Below, piece after piece: positions 51,012 through 63,438 of a DNA stretch of 64,000 nucleotides. Every line of letters starts with the position of its first letter. The first letter of the stretch is position 1. A program made the translations under genes and the position numbers. The stretch lies in assembly GCA_034766995.1 (NCBI GenBank), contig CM068316.1, forward strand, positions 8,969,200-9,033,199, written 5' to 3'. The DNA is from Acanthacorydalis orientalis (lineage: Eukaryota; Arthropoda; Insecta; Megaloptera; Corydalidae). The notes below the pieces were generated by a model. It did not search any database and was not told the origin of the DNA. It saw only the letters and a list, made by a program, of their open reading frames with translations.

Positions 51012-51180
51012 CGCGTCCCACCGCCACCCACACCCTTAACCGATCATTGTTCCTCTCGCCGCGGTCTAACAGTTATCCCCTCACGACGTCCTAAAAACCG
51101 AACGGCCGTTCACTTTCTGCCCAATATAAAGATTTTATCTATATTGGATTCCGAGTCACCTTAATGCTTGTGTGCTACCT
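50890..51180. promoter_or_regulatory. CpG-rich island
   Basis: A sharp GC rise with many CpG sites next to the tandem duplication. A plus-strand frame (50955-51164) encodes a Pro/Arg-rich string without a recognised domain. Possible promoter, untranslated exon or short coding exon. Confidence 0.35.
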
Positions 51181-52044
51181 AAATTCAAAAAGCTTAACTA
51201 TCCATTTTCGACGTAGACATATAACGTGGTCGATACGTATCTCTTTATCTGTATGCCGCTACCGACTAGTGCTAAAGCTCAGCATGTATCGTAAAATGAT
51301 TTCGTCAAGCTATAAAGTCGACTATCAAAAATCATAACTATATCAGCAGGTACTATATTATATTATAGTATTAAAGACGTAGTATATTGTGGAGTTAATG
51401 TGAAAAGATGAACGGGAATACAAGTAACGGGTGTTAAAATATTTACCGTTAAATATTCAACAACAACTTTTCACACAGTTATGTTTCGAGACGATACATT
51501 TTTACGATTATTCGCGAATCGATATCTAAACTAAATACATTTCACTGAACGGCGTTGTATATTTGTGTAACGATGCCGCGAGTTCTAATCTTTCTCGAAC
51601 ATGCAAACAGGTCTGATTCAGTGAAATCAGTATCAGGTTATTGTAAATAATATATTAGTTCACAAACACTGTCAATTCGCTAACATATATTTTACGTTTA
51701 ATGTGCTCCGTCTAATATTTTAAACTGTTATCAATGTACTGGATATGTTTATTTTGATCTTAAATTTTATTATATCTTGTTTTTTTTTTATTGAAACTGC
51801 CATTTACTTATAAGAAAATCGTTCATAAATATTTATTTATACTATATTTATTTTCATAGATTATGTTTATTTAATATCGTATAACTTAAATAACTAGCTT
51901 TGTTACAGAAACTTTCTCGTTTCTAAAATATGGGCTACAATTTCCAATATTGTCAAACTTTTTTGGTGTTTTATGATTCTTAAATATGAAACACTGTTTT
52001 TACTTCAAAATATTATACTGTATTTATTTTTTAACATATAATAG
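51181..52044. other. non-coding stretch, GC falling to the right
   Basis: The first ~450 bp are mildly GC-richer than the rest. Nothing recognised. Confidence 0.55.
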
Positions 52045-52408
52045 AATTCAGTATAATAGTTTGAATCAAGTATAATTCTGTTTTAAATTAAATTTTTTTT
52101 GTGATTTTGAAAAAAATGATATCAAAGCCGCGAGAATGATTTACTCAGATTTGAGAGAAGGTGTTATGATGCATAAAACATACAAAAAATGTTAGAATAG
52201 TGAAAGAGATCCGAAAATATATTAAAACTTCATCAACTCAAAATCATCTCAGTCATTTTTTTCGACATGGGATTCTTCAGTTACCCAAAAAATGAAGAAA
52301 ATTTGTACAACATAATGGGTGATATTTTAAGCGATGAAATGTATTTCATTTTTCCGTAAACATTGATTTTCTATAAAAAATGTACCAAATTAATTTGTAT
52401 ACATACTA
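52045..52408 (+). mobile_element. non-autonomous mariner-like element, family M3, copy 3
   Basis: It aligns with the 39764-40279 copy. Shared stretches are GAATGATTTxxTCxG, then CATAAAACATAC, AACTTCATCAACTCA and GATATTTTxAG, plus the right end (GTACCAAATTAATTTGTATAC). The left terminus is lost and part of the body deleted. Confidence 0.7.
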
Positions 52409-54916
<2,508 letters not shown>

Positions 54917-55110
54917 TATGTTGGTAGGAAAATAATTGCTGGTTTTGTTCTCCGAATTCTAATCTTAATTTCTTTCAATAAAATTGTCATATCATCGTTT
55001 CATTCATGCTAATATCATTTTAAAGTGCATTTTTCAGTCTGTATTTTGATAATATTGACTTTATTTTTGTTATTAATTTTACTTCAAATTAGATTATTGA
55101 CTAAAACATG
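54917..55110 (+). mobile_element. mariner family M1, 5' end only
   Basis: It begins TGTTGGTAGGAAAATAATTG and follows the M1 leader (TTCTAATCTTAATTTC..., GCTAATATCATTTTAAAGTGC, CAAATTAGATTATTGAC) up to about the transposase start, then diverges. It shares the leader with 42845-43080. Confidence 0.8.
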
Positions 55111-55235
55111 GGAAGGAAACAAAGAAGACCAATTTTTGAAGACACCTTTTATGTTAATTTTCTTCGGGCAGACAAACACACTGAACAACATTTTTGTTTT
55201 TTCGTGGTTCATTTTCAAACCATTTTTTGATTAGT
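55111..55235. other. unassigned spacer between mariner and RTE remnants
   Basis: Short unidentified sequence. Confidence 0.5.
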
Positions 55236-55447
55236 ATCATCTAATTCTTCAATCCTCTTTTGTAGCTCTTCCGAAGTACTTGCAAAGATAGTAATATCAT
55301 CAGCAAACTGGTAGTGAATTTATTTTTGACCTTTTATTTCAATTCTTTTATCCTCCCAATCAAGAGATTTGAATACTTCTAAGACTGCAGTAAATAATTT
55401 CGGCAAAAATTAATCTCCTTATCTAATACCTTTCCCGATTTTTATCT
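55236..55447 (-). pseudogene. RTE-like non-LTR retrotransposon RT fragment
   Basis: The minus strand encodes IGKGIR.GD then FLPKLFTAVLEVFKSLDWED, IEIKGQK and HYQFADDITIFASTSEELQK. The order GI(R)QGD...SPKLF...FADD is the catalytic palm of a non-LTR reverse transcriptase, and the FADD box is intact. Style and spacing are typical of the RTE clade. Stops after GIR and within the linker, and the lack of flanking domains, show a dead fragment of about 70 codons. The live enzyme would copy element RNA at a nicked genomic site. Confidence 0.85.
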
Positions 55448-55786
55448 TTTTTGTTTATTCCTGTAATATATATATATATATATATTCATATTTACATGAA
55501 GTAATTAACATTAAAATTTTTTAGACTTCTATAGATATTTTTCTCAATTTTTTCACATAGATATAATTAGAATAAATCTCATATGGAAAAAATAAAAAAT
55601 GATTTCAGTTGTAAATAAAAACTGGACATGGCAATGTTCATTAAAAACTAATAAAAAAAATCCCTCAACATCAACTCTTAATGAGCCTTAAACGTTCGTA
55701 CAAAGCTGTCATATTTCATTTAGTTTTTTTTTATCTAAATCTGATCTCTCACATAAAAATAAAATAGCAATAAAACCGGTGTTTTC

Positions 55787-55791
<5 letters not shown>

Positions 55792-55872
<81 letters not shown>

Positions 55873-55873
55873 A
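55792..55873. repeat. (TA)n(TG)n(TA)n microsatellite
   Basis: A TA run, a short TG run and a second TA run. Confidence 0.95.
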
Positions 55874-55947
55874 TACTCTTTGATGTTTTCCCTTACATTT
55901 TCATTGTTTACAAAAACGTTTGTATGCATGAAACAATTTCAAACAAT

Positions 55948-56148
55948 TTAAATAAACCCGTTAAAGTCATCCATCATCGTGGCATTGTATGAATTATAAC
56001 TCTGCGTATTTGCATGTAACTTAGCGGTCGCGGCTTCGACCCTGTGCACCGTGTTACCACACTGTTTGCACTCGGAAACGATGTTGGATAGTTTGTCGTA
56101 GGGTTCGTTTTGACCAAGATCATATCTTCGGTGTAAAGGTTTGCCCGA
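55948..56148 (-). CDS. candidate coding exon, C-terminal, unknown protein
   Basis: The minus strand is open for 66 codons and ends at TAA (55948-55950). It contains no early ATG, so an exon rather than a complete gene is implied. The peptide includes RRYDLGQNEPYDKLSNIV, then SECKQCGNTVHRVEAATAKL and ends MMDDFNGFI. Composition is balanced, codons end often in G or C, and GC is far above both flanks, as expected of an exon in an AT-rich genome. A CxxC pair (CKQC) is visible. The only AG that could act as an acceptor inside the open frame is in ACCGAAG near 56130, with a weak pyrimidine tract. I do not recognise a family; a pseudogene or conserved non-coding block is possible. Confidence 0.4.
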   Translation of the reverse strand, partial: SGKPLHRRYDLGQNEPYDKLSNIVSECKQCGNTVHRVEAATAKLHANTQSYNSYNATMMDDFNGFI

Positions 56149-57310
56149 TCATAAATCAGTACACATATCTTTTAAAAAACGAACATTTCTATATCGCAAC
56201 AGAATCAGGAAGTTGATTAATAAAACGAATTGTTACCAAAAAGAAAACCTATCTTATATTATTCTGAAAATATATCATATATTTTCTCTTCAAAGATTTA
56301 TTATTTATTTCTATTGACCTTGAAACATTTTTCAATATTTATTAAATTATTGAAAAACATTTCAAATTTATTAGAGATATACTTTATCTATCGGTCAATG
56401 TTTAAAACAACTCAGTTCCGAATATTTCAAGAACTACATTATCGATTTCTATGAGAACTACATCCATTACCGTGATAACAAAAATGTCATGTTATTGAGT
56501 TAAAGCGGCTCAAGCGACTTAAAGATTTAAATTGTCGGATCGTTTATCACCATTCTAATTCCTTACTACTACACTAGTCTTCAGATCTAGAAGTAAAGTT
56601 CGAATTATAGGTTTTACGAAGCTCTGAAATACTTTACAATGCAATAAAACGATGTTTTATATTCTCTTTATTGTTCTAATTGCATCAAACTATCACAAGA
56701 GATACGACTTTAAAACAGCTATTGTAAAAAAGCAGTTCTATTAACATTTCATTGATGAAGTATATTAATGTTTATTAGAATTCAATGTAATTATGGCTAA
56801 GAAGAAAATCATTTTGTATTTTTAATTAAACATTAACTCACTTGTTTTTAGTCAAACTTGAACTTTACGATAAAGTTATTTCCACCGAGTATAAACTCTC
56901 TTTTAAAACGTCAATATTTAAAGACTATCTGTGGTAATATTTTAATGGATATAAAAATGTAAATTATAAAAATAATACACATTTTTTGTTATTTTTTTAA
57001 ACACATTCTGTTTGATAAGATATCGGGCGACAAGAGGGTGTTATTTAATAGATTTAAGACTGAAGAAGTTAATCGTAATTTCACTTCCATTTTTTCACAC
57101 TCCCATTTGTAAATAAAATTTAAATTAATTAAAAGCTATAATAATTACAAACTAATAATAGTTAAGATTTATTATAAATGTAAAGCTATAATAATTCTAT
57201 AGTAAATATACTGAATCCTCTTTGAAATTTAACCCTTTCCACTCAACTGTCCCCTCGTACATCGTACCTCATAAATAAAAATTAATTAAATATAATTGTC
57301 AATTTATGTA

Positions 57311-57312
<2 letters not shown>
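56149..57312. other. AT-rich non-coding stretch
   Basis: The 74-codon frame at 56230-56454 is AT-driven and unrecognised. TTAACCCTTTCC at 57231-57242 resembles a lone piggyBac-type end. Confidence 0.55.
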
Positions 57313-57406
<94 letters not shown>

Positions 57407-57570
57407 TCCTACTACATACTTTTTATTTACAATAGAATAACATTTCTTTAATATTACTGATAATTATTATAATATTTAATTAAATTAACCTAATTTAATT
57501 ACATTTCGCTACTTCTGAACCACAAATCACTATTAATTAAATATAATTGTCAATTTATGTACCTATATAT
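57281..57570. repeat. 40-bp direct repeat flanking a TA-rich segment
   Basis: The sequence starting ATTAATTAAATATAATTGTC and ending in TATGTACCTATATAT occurs identically at 57281-57320 and 57532-57571. Each copy leads into a TA microsatellite (57313-57402 and 57577-57600). Confidence 0.85.
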
Positions 57571-57574
57571 ACGA

Positions 57575-57602
<28 letters not shown>

Positions 57603-57624
<22 letters not shown>

Positions 57625-57870
57625 AATTTAACTGAAATACTAATTGTTCGCATACTGTATCGATACGAATATCAAAATCTAGTAACTAACATCTTAGAAA
57701 CACTAATAACGTTAAATTCAAATTCACCTTAAAGCTTTAATTGACCTATCGTTTTTTATCGATCGTGCTTTTATTTAAATAGACTACAGAAAGTAATAAT
57801 TAACTATTAAATGTAATGCTTTTCCACGCAGACTATATATCGACAAAAGCTAACATTCAAGCACTCGCTC

Positions 57871-57908
<38 letters not shown>

Positions 57909-58174
57909 ATACATACAGTTGAACGCTTGACCCTGCTGCTTTTCACATAAATAATTATAAACGATTTTTTTGGAGTTTTGCGTCCTTCTGCGGAAAATCA
58001 CAGATAACGCGCGTAGACTAGAAAATGTAAAGAAAATTAAAAAAGTGTACGGCGCACCTCCCGTTTCTCGCAACTTTATGCAATTTTAAAATGCAATGAA
58101 ATAACTGTTATCATAGGTCTAAAACGTAATGCTTCTAGAGCTCTTAAAAGTGTTCCCAAAGGTAAAAGAAAGTG
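57603..58174. other. non-coding stretch with microsatellites
   Basis: It holds a (TG)n run (57600-57624) and a TA tract (57873-57915). The minus-strand frame at 57807-58073 crosses the TA tract and has no recognised domain. Confidence 0.55.
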
Positions 58175-58336
58175 AAGATCTGACAAAAACGGTTCAATTA
58201 TTAGATATATTTCGTACAGCGAAGTCAGTCGATGGTTATCCGCCATTATGGCTTCAATGAGTCGACCGTAAGGTATATCAAAAAAAAGAAAGGGTAATTC
58301 GTGAAGCTGTTACTGCAGCTACAGTTAGCGCGAAGA

Positions 58337-58378
<42 letters not shown>

Positions 58379-58712
58379 CTCGCATAGAAAGTTTAACTTT
58401 TATGTGAGTACAGAATTACTATAAAAAGAGTATTCCAAAAGATTCAACTATGATAAAAGGAAAGGCAAGGTACGTATACGTTTCTATAAAGAAAAGGGGA
58501 GGCGAAGTGTTCAGACACAGAATTTCATGGTTTGATAATCTTAGGAAATGTTTGTCCTACGCAGTGTGACAATTACAGGAGAACAAACCTCTGTTGACTA
58601 AGAGACAGCTAGGGCGTTTCCTATCACCTTAAGGGAACTTATTGAAAAGATGGGATATTCTCGGTTTTTCTACTTTCTCAGGAGTTATGGTTCTCTAACT
58701 CCCGCGAATATG
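58175..58712 (+). pseudogene. pogo/Tigger-type transposase remnant
   Basis: Pieces of the DNA-binding and adjoining region appear in order over several frames. KTVQLLDIF is followed, after a frameshift, by HYGFNESTVRYIKKKE (the CENP-B/psq-type helix-turn-helix, family: NESTVRxIKKxE) and IREAVTAATVSAK. A (CT)n(TA)n tract follows (58337-58379), then FM.VQNYYKKSIPKDSTMIK, WFDNLRKCL, VTITGEQTSVD and LRELIEKMGYS, matching the second CENP-B-type domain and the linker to the DDE domain. The catalytic domain itself is absent. The microsatellite is where some protein sequence should be. Confidence 0.8.
58337..58379. repeat. (CT)n(TA)n microsatellite inside the pogo remnant
   Basis: A CT run passes into a TA run, splitting the transposase remnant. 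Confidence 0.95.
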
Positions 58713-58728
58713 ATTTGCCAACTGTGTA

Positions 58729-58735
<7 letters not shown>

Positions 58736-58775
<40 letters not shown>
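58736..58775. repeat. (TA)n microsatellite touching a MITE
   Basis: A TA run whose last base is directly followed by the left end of the fold-back MITE at 58776. Confidence 0.95.
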
Positions 58776-58780
<5 letters not shown>

Positions 58781-58980
58781 GATTCAACTTAGGCATCCAC
58801 ACAAAAGTATTAATAAAAACTCAAAATTAAAAAAAAACACACATTATACTCATTTAGTATTTTAATTCAATTTTATTTTAGTATTGAATTGAAGTAAATT
58901 ACTAAATTACAAATAATATGACTTTTTTGAACCCCTGCATACACTTAATACTTCCATGTGAAAGCCTAAATTGAATCACC

Positions 58981-58982
<2 letters not shown>
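58776..58982. mobile_element. fold-back MITE, GGGTGATTCAA family, copy 4 (best preserved)
   Basis: A 207-bp element. The left end AGGGTGATTCAACTTAGGC pairs with the right end (reverse complement AGGGTGATTCAATTTAGGC), a near-perfect terminal match. The interior folds as well (TTAGTATTTTAATTCAAT against ATTGAATTGAAGTAAATTAC). The left border sits in a TA run and the right border runs straight into a (CT)n(TA)n run. No coding capacity. Confidence 0.93.

Positions 58983-59037
<55 letters not shown>
58983..59037. repeat. (CT)n(TA)n microsatellite
   Basis: It starts at the right end of the MITE; a CT run, then a TA run. Confidence 0.95.
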
Positions 59038-59038
<1 letters not shown>

Positions 59039-59779
59039 TTAGTGAACTTGAATTTAAACTTAATATATATTAAAAAAGTGTGTCTAACGTATTTGACTAT
59101 CAAGTCCTAAAATCGATTACATTTATTAATTATTTTTTTTTAAAAAAAAAACAATACTTATATATTTATAAAATAGTTATTTGAACAGTCCTGGTACTGC
59201 AGTTAAAATGTTAGTTTTATAAAGTAAAAAAGTTTAAATTGACTACGCTGAAACTAATTAAAGACGCGTACATAGTGAGTAGTAAATAAAGTGTAGACCA
59301 AAAAACCAGCCGAAGAGTTGAAAACAAACCAATGCAAGCGTATTGGAACGTTCTTAGTAATGCGGAGAGGAAAGCTATGTAATCGACACGGTATTGACTA
59401 GCAAAGCACAGTGAATTCAATCAAATTTAAATTCATTTCTTTATTTTATTCTTTGTTCATCGCTCCACTATGTGCTTGACTTAATGTTATTCACAAACAG
59501 TAACTATTAACGAAATAGATAGTTTTATTGCTCATATACTCTAAGTATACTTATTTTAAAATTATCGTCGAATTAAAAATAATGATTTAATATCGTTTAA
59601 CATATGTATTAACAGACATTTAACACTTCACTTTCTTCATATTTTCGAGCATATATACAGTATATATACAGCATTTAAAATCTATCCTATGTACTATTTA
59701 AATGTCATCGAGTATTTATAATATTTTATATAAAATCTATATCACAAATGAATTATTGTTTCACCCTACCAAATAGTTA
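59038..59779. other. AT-rich non-coding stretch
   Basis: Nothing recognised; the 67-codon minus-strand frame at 59217-59420 has no motif. Confidence 0.55.
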
Positions 59780-59894
59780 AAAAATGCACTTTTAAATGAT
59801 AATATGAATACGATGAAATTACACTTTCATTGAAAAAAATTAAGGTTAGCATTCAAAAATCAAAAACCACAACTATTTTCCTATCAACCTAATA
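59780..59894 (-). mobile_element. mariner family M1, terminal fragment
   Basis: On the minus strand it starts with TATTAGGTTGATAGGAAAAT and follows the M1 leader to the AATGATAATATGAATACGATG-type block (reverse strand wording). It has only about 115 bp and no coding part. Confidence 0.8.
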
Positions 59895-59943
59895 TTACAG
59901 TTAAAAAATACATTTTGAATGAAAATTATAACTAACAATATTC

Positions 59944-59979
<36 letters not shown>

Positions 59980-60426
59980 TATACATACATATTGATTTCT
60001 TTTTTTTACTTTACAACAATTTAAATAAAAATATAAATGTTTTTATTATCCTTGTGAAAAAATTCCTTGAATTTTGGGGTGAATCAGATTACATAAAAAT
60101 TCATTTTCATAAAACTCAATTTTGCCGCTTACAGAAAAGGTAAAGTGTTCAAGTTTGTCAAGTGCATGCGACATAATCTATCGACAACGTACAAACACCT
60201 ACTCGTCTTTTTTAATCAGTTATGTACAAGAAATATTCCTTTACCACATCATATCAGATCATGAAATTTAAATGCTATATCAGAACATTGTAAAAAAGAT
60301 AAAAGACGGAGGATAGATAAAGATAAAAATCATAAACTAATAAGTAGAGATTTTCTACTCAAAAAAATCTATTGTCTGTCTATTCAGTTGTAGTCTGTAG
60401 AGTTTTATATATAATTCATCATTTTT
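59895..60426. other. AT-rich spacer
   Basis: A TA tract at 59946-59974; nothing else recognised. Confidence 0.55.
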
Positions 60427-61714
60427 TTAGGTTATTAAGTAAGAAATATCCGACTTTCTTAAGTACTAAGTGTGATAATTTCCATCTCTGACATTTCACT
60501 TTGATAAACATTTCCTGTTTTTTTTTTATTGTGGGGGTATACATCCTCATTCTTTCAAACGCACGTTTTGGCTTGTGTTCAATATTCAATTAATTTTGAG
60601 AACATTTTTCCTGAAACCATAGGCAAGTCAAAAATTCGTGTCATTTTCGAATATCAATTTCGTCGTGGAGTTAATGTAGCGCAGATAGCTCGAAATATAA
60701 ACAAAGTGTTTGGGAAGAATGTGGCTAATGAACGCATAGTACAACGATGGTTTGATAAGTTCCGTTCTGGTAATTTTAACCTTGAAAATAAGCCACGTGG
60801 ACGACATGAGACCAAAGTGGATAATAATGAGATGAAAGTTGTTTTGAAAACGACTATATCTCAAACTGCACGTGAATTATCAGCACGGTTTGATGTTACT
60901 ATTCCAACAATATTGGATCATTTGAAACAAATCGGTAAGGTAAAAAAACTGGATAGATGCGTTCCGCAAGAATTAAACGAGTATCAGAAAAGAAATCGTC
61001 TCGAAGCTTGCTTTTCTTTGCTGTCACAACATAAAGACGAACCATTTATACACCGTGTTGTTACGTATGATAAAAAATGGATTCTTTTTTACAATTGCAA
61101 GCATTCGGCACAATGACTGGATAAAGGTAAAGTGGAAAAACATAGTCCAAAACTGAATATTCATCAAAAAAAGATATAGATGTCTGTTTAGTGGTCCAGT
61201 GCTAATATTATCCACTACAGCTTTATGAAACCTTGTCAATCGATTACAGTGAATGTCTACTGCAACCAGCTGGACGAAGTGATTAGGATGCTTGCGATTA
61301 AGCAGCCGAGATTGGTCAATAGAGACAGGTCAATCCTCTTACAAGACAACGCTCAATCACATGTCGCAGAAACAACACTGCACAAATTATAGGAACTGGA
61401 CTTGGAAATTCTCGGTCATCCACCGTATTCATCAGATTTTGCACCAACTTAATTCTACTTCTTCCAGACTTTAGACCACTTCTTTCAAGGAAAAATATTC
61501 AATTCTCAACGAACTGTGTTAAACGCCTTTCACGAGTTCATCACCACTTCTCCCTAGGCTTCTTCGCTGCTAGCATATACAATCTACCTTTAAGATGGCA
61601 AAACTGTATCGATAGTTTAGCCACCTACTTTGATTAATTGTACTACTTCTTGTTTGAGATATAATAAACTAAACTTTTGATTCTAGGTCGGACATTTCAT
61701 ATTTAATGACCTAA
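60427..61714 (+). mobile_element. complete mariner element, family M6 (1288 bp)
   Basis: The left end TTAGGTTATTAAGTAAGAAA and the right end (reverse complement TTAGGTCATTAAATATGAAA) continue with matching T(A/G)TCCGAC blocks, about 29 bp in all. The length of 1288 bp is canonical for mariner. The right border is followed by TA. It encloses a colinear transposase frame broken mainly by stop codons. Confidence 0.93.
60529..61600 (+). pseudogene. mariner M6 transposase, full-length pseudogene
   Basis: The frame is open to a TGA at 61114-61116, at the Trp of the usual SAQWLD motif. The likely native start lies near KSKIRVIFEYQFRRG (about 60628), since upstream residues look non-native. Visible are VQRWFDKFRSGNFNLE (first helix-turn-helix end), TARELSARFDVTIPTILDHL (second), the linker IGKVKKLDRCVPQEL and VVTYDKKWI with the first aspartate (61069-61071). 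The same frame continues past TAG codons at 61177 and 61189 to IIHYSFMKP, LLQDNAQSH with the second aspartate (61345-61347) and HPPYSSDFAPT. A TAA (61450-61452) occupies the third catalytic position, 34 residues on. Further stops precede a frameshift near 61600. The proteins it resembles most are Hsmar1/SETMAR-type (cecropia group), by motif. Confidence 0.9.
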
Positions 61715-62639
61715 TATTATTTCTTTTAACTGATGAAATCCGATCAAATGATACAAATATATAATTTGGAAAAGTGGTATAATTAAACTACAGACTAATT
61801 AAAAATATTTATGTGACCAGTAAAAATGTTTTGTACTTTCATAACAATTCTAAATCGCACACTGTATTGACAATGCTATAAAAAATTAAGACCTGAAATT
61901 GACAACTTACTCGCATACCTCAAATTTTTCTTGGTTTCAAATCTAAAATATTTAATAGAGAAAATTCAGTACTGAAAAAGCAGCAACTGATTATTTAATT
62001 TCAAAAATGGAGTTTTTCAAAATAGATGGAATCAATTAATGACCATTAAACGGGAAGGAATTGTTGATTTTAAAATAACGATGATATATATATGTAGATA
62101 TGTATTTGTTAATATCAAGTGTGAAAAACTTTGACGTTGATTTAAAATATTTTTCATATGAAATGAAGTTTCAATCAAATAATAATTATTGAGTCTTCCT
62201 CTATGACGGTTTTCCCCACTGGATGAGACGCCACACCAAACTTGTACACGTTGCGAGTGGACGGTCGTCCGTTTTAGAACAAAAAGTGCTTTTCTCTAAA
62301 ACAAGATATTTATGATTTCTTAAAAACATTTACATATCGAAACTGCAAGTCCAGTATAAATGTACGTAGTTTCGTGGCAAGTGATTATAGGTGTTCGTCG
62401 TAGCGAAAGGGTTAAACGCCATTGAATTAAAAAGTATAAAATGTATAAACAGAAATAATTAATATTAAAACACTGATACTGAATAAAAAATAATTGTGAA
62501 CACAATCAAAAAAAACAAGTATGTTTCAGTTCACTTTTTATAAAAGTAATAACTTCGAATATGTACATATATAGAAAAAGTCTATGTAAAAAAACTCATT
62601 AATGAATTTTTCTCGAAATATTTGTTGAATGTAAATCTA
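61715..62639. other. non-coding stretch
   Basis: Nothing recognised. The phrase GCGAAAGGGTTAAACG at 62402-62417 resembles a lone piggyBac-type terminus. Confidence 0.55.
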
Positions 62640-63010
62640 ACTGGTAAATCGAGCACGTTGAAAAAGCCGAGTAAACCTTTCAAAGGATGTCACAGTGTTG
62701 TGGTGAGAGCAAGTATGCACTCGACACAGTGACACACGGTTTATGAGTAACGCTACGAAAGATGACGAGGCAACACAACGACGGCTGACAGAGGCATTCA
62801 TTCACCTTGCTTCAGGGCTTCCGGACCGACAATGATTGTTTGATTTTCTTGTTTCCCGCGCGCAGAGACGCCACCTCCGACGTATAGTGTGTCGACACTG
62901 TCGCTACGGCGGAAACCCGATACAACCAGATAAAGGCACGTCCGCCGCGCGGAGCTTTATTAAGTGGCGTCGACTGCCGGCTACATTAAACTATCTTACG
63001 TCAAAACGAC
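62640..63010. promoter_or_regulatory. CpG-rich island, promoter-like
   Basis: The sharpest CpG-rich block in the right half of the window, with GCGCGC and CCGCGCGG strings. All frames are stop-interrupted, so it is not a coding exon. Composition and abrupt borders fit a promoter or 5' untranslated exon; direction is unknown. Confidence 0.4.
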
Positions 63011-63025
63011 GATAGTCGTACAAAT

Positions 63026-63072
<47 letters not shown>

Positions 63073-63438
63073 TATATTCCAATATCCTTCAATATATATT
63101 TACTGTTTCCTCTCAATTTGTTAACTAAATCATAAGCGATAATCATTAAATAAACATTTTCTAACTGAATAGACATGGTAAATAAATACATAACTATACA
63201 ATTATAAAACAGGATATTATGTAATATTGTGAGAAATTGCAATCGAGTAGTTAATATGTTCAGCATATGACACCAATATATCATGAGTATAATTTCAGAT
63301 TTGTGATAAACTTCATTTTTTATCAAGTAAATGATTTATTTCATAATTACAAATGTTTGATTCGTTTCAGTTTTCATATGGGTTAAGTTCATTGTTTGTT
63401 AGAATAAAACATCTTATCACAGTAATAAAAATTAAATA
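63011..63438. other. AT-rich spacer with a TA tract
   Basis: A (TA)n run at 63029-63077; the minus-strand frame 62991-63326 runs through it and is an artefact. Confidence 0.6.

Noticed and set aside
57231..57242. TTAACCCTTTCC as the end of a piggyBac element
   Set aside because: No partner end within a reasonable distance; too short to stand alone.
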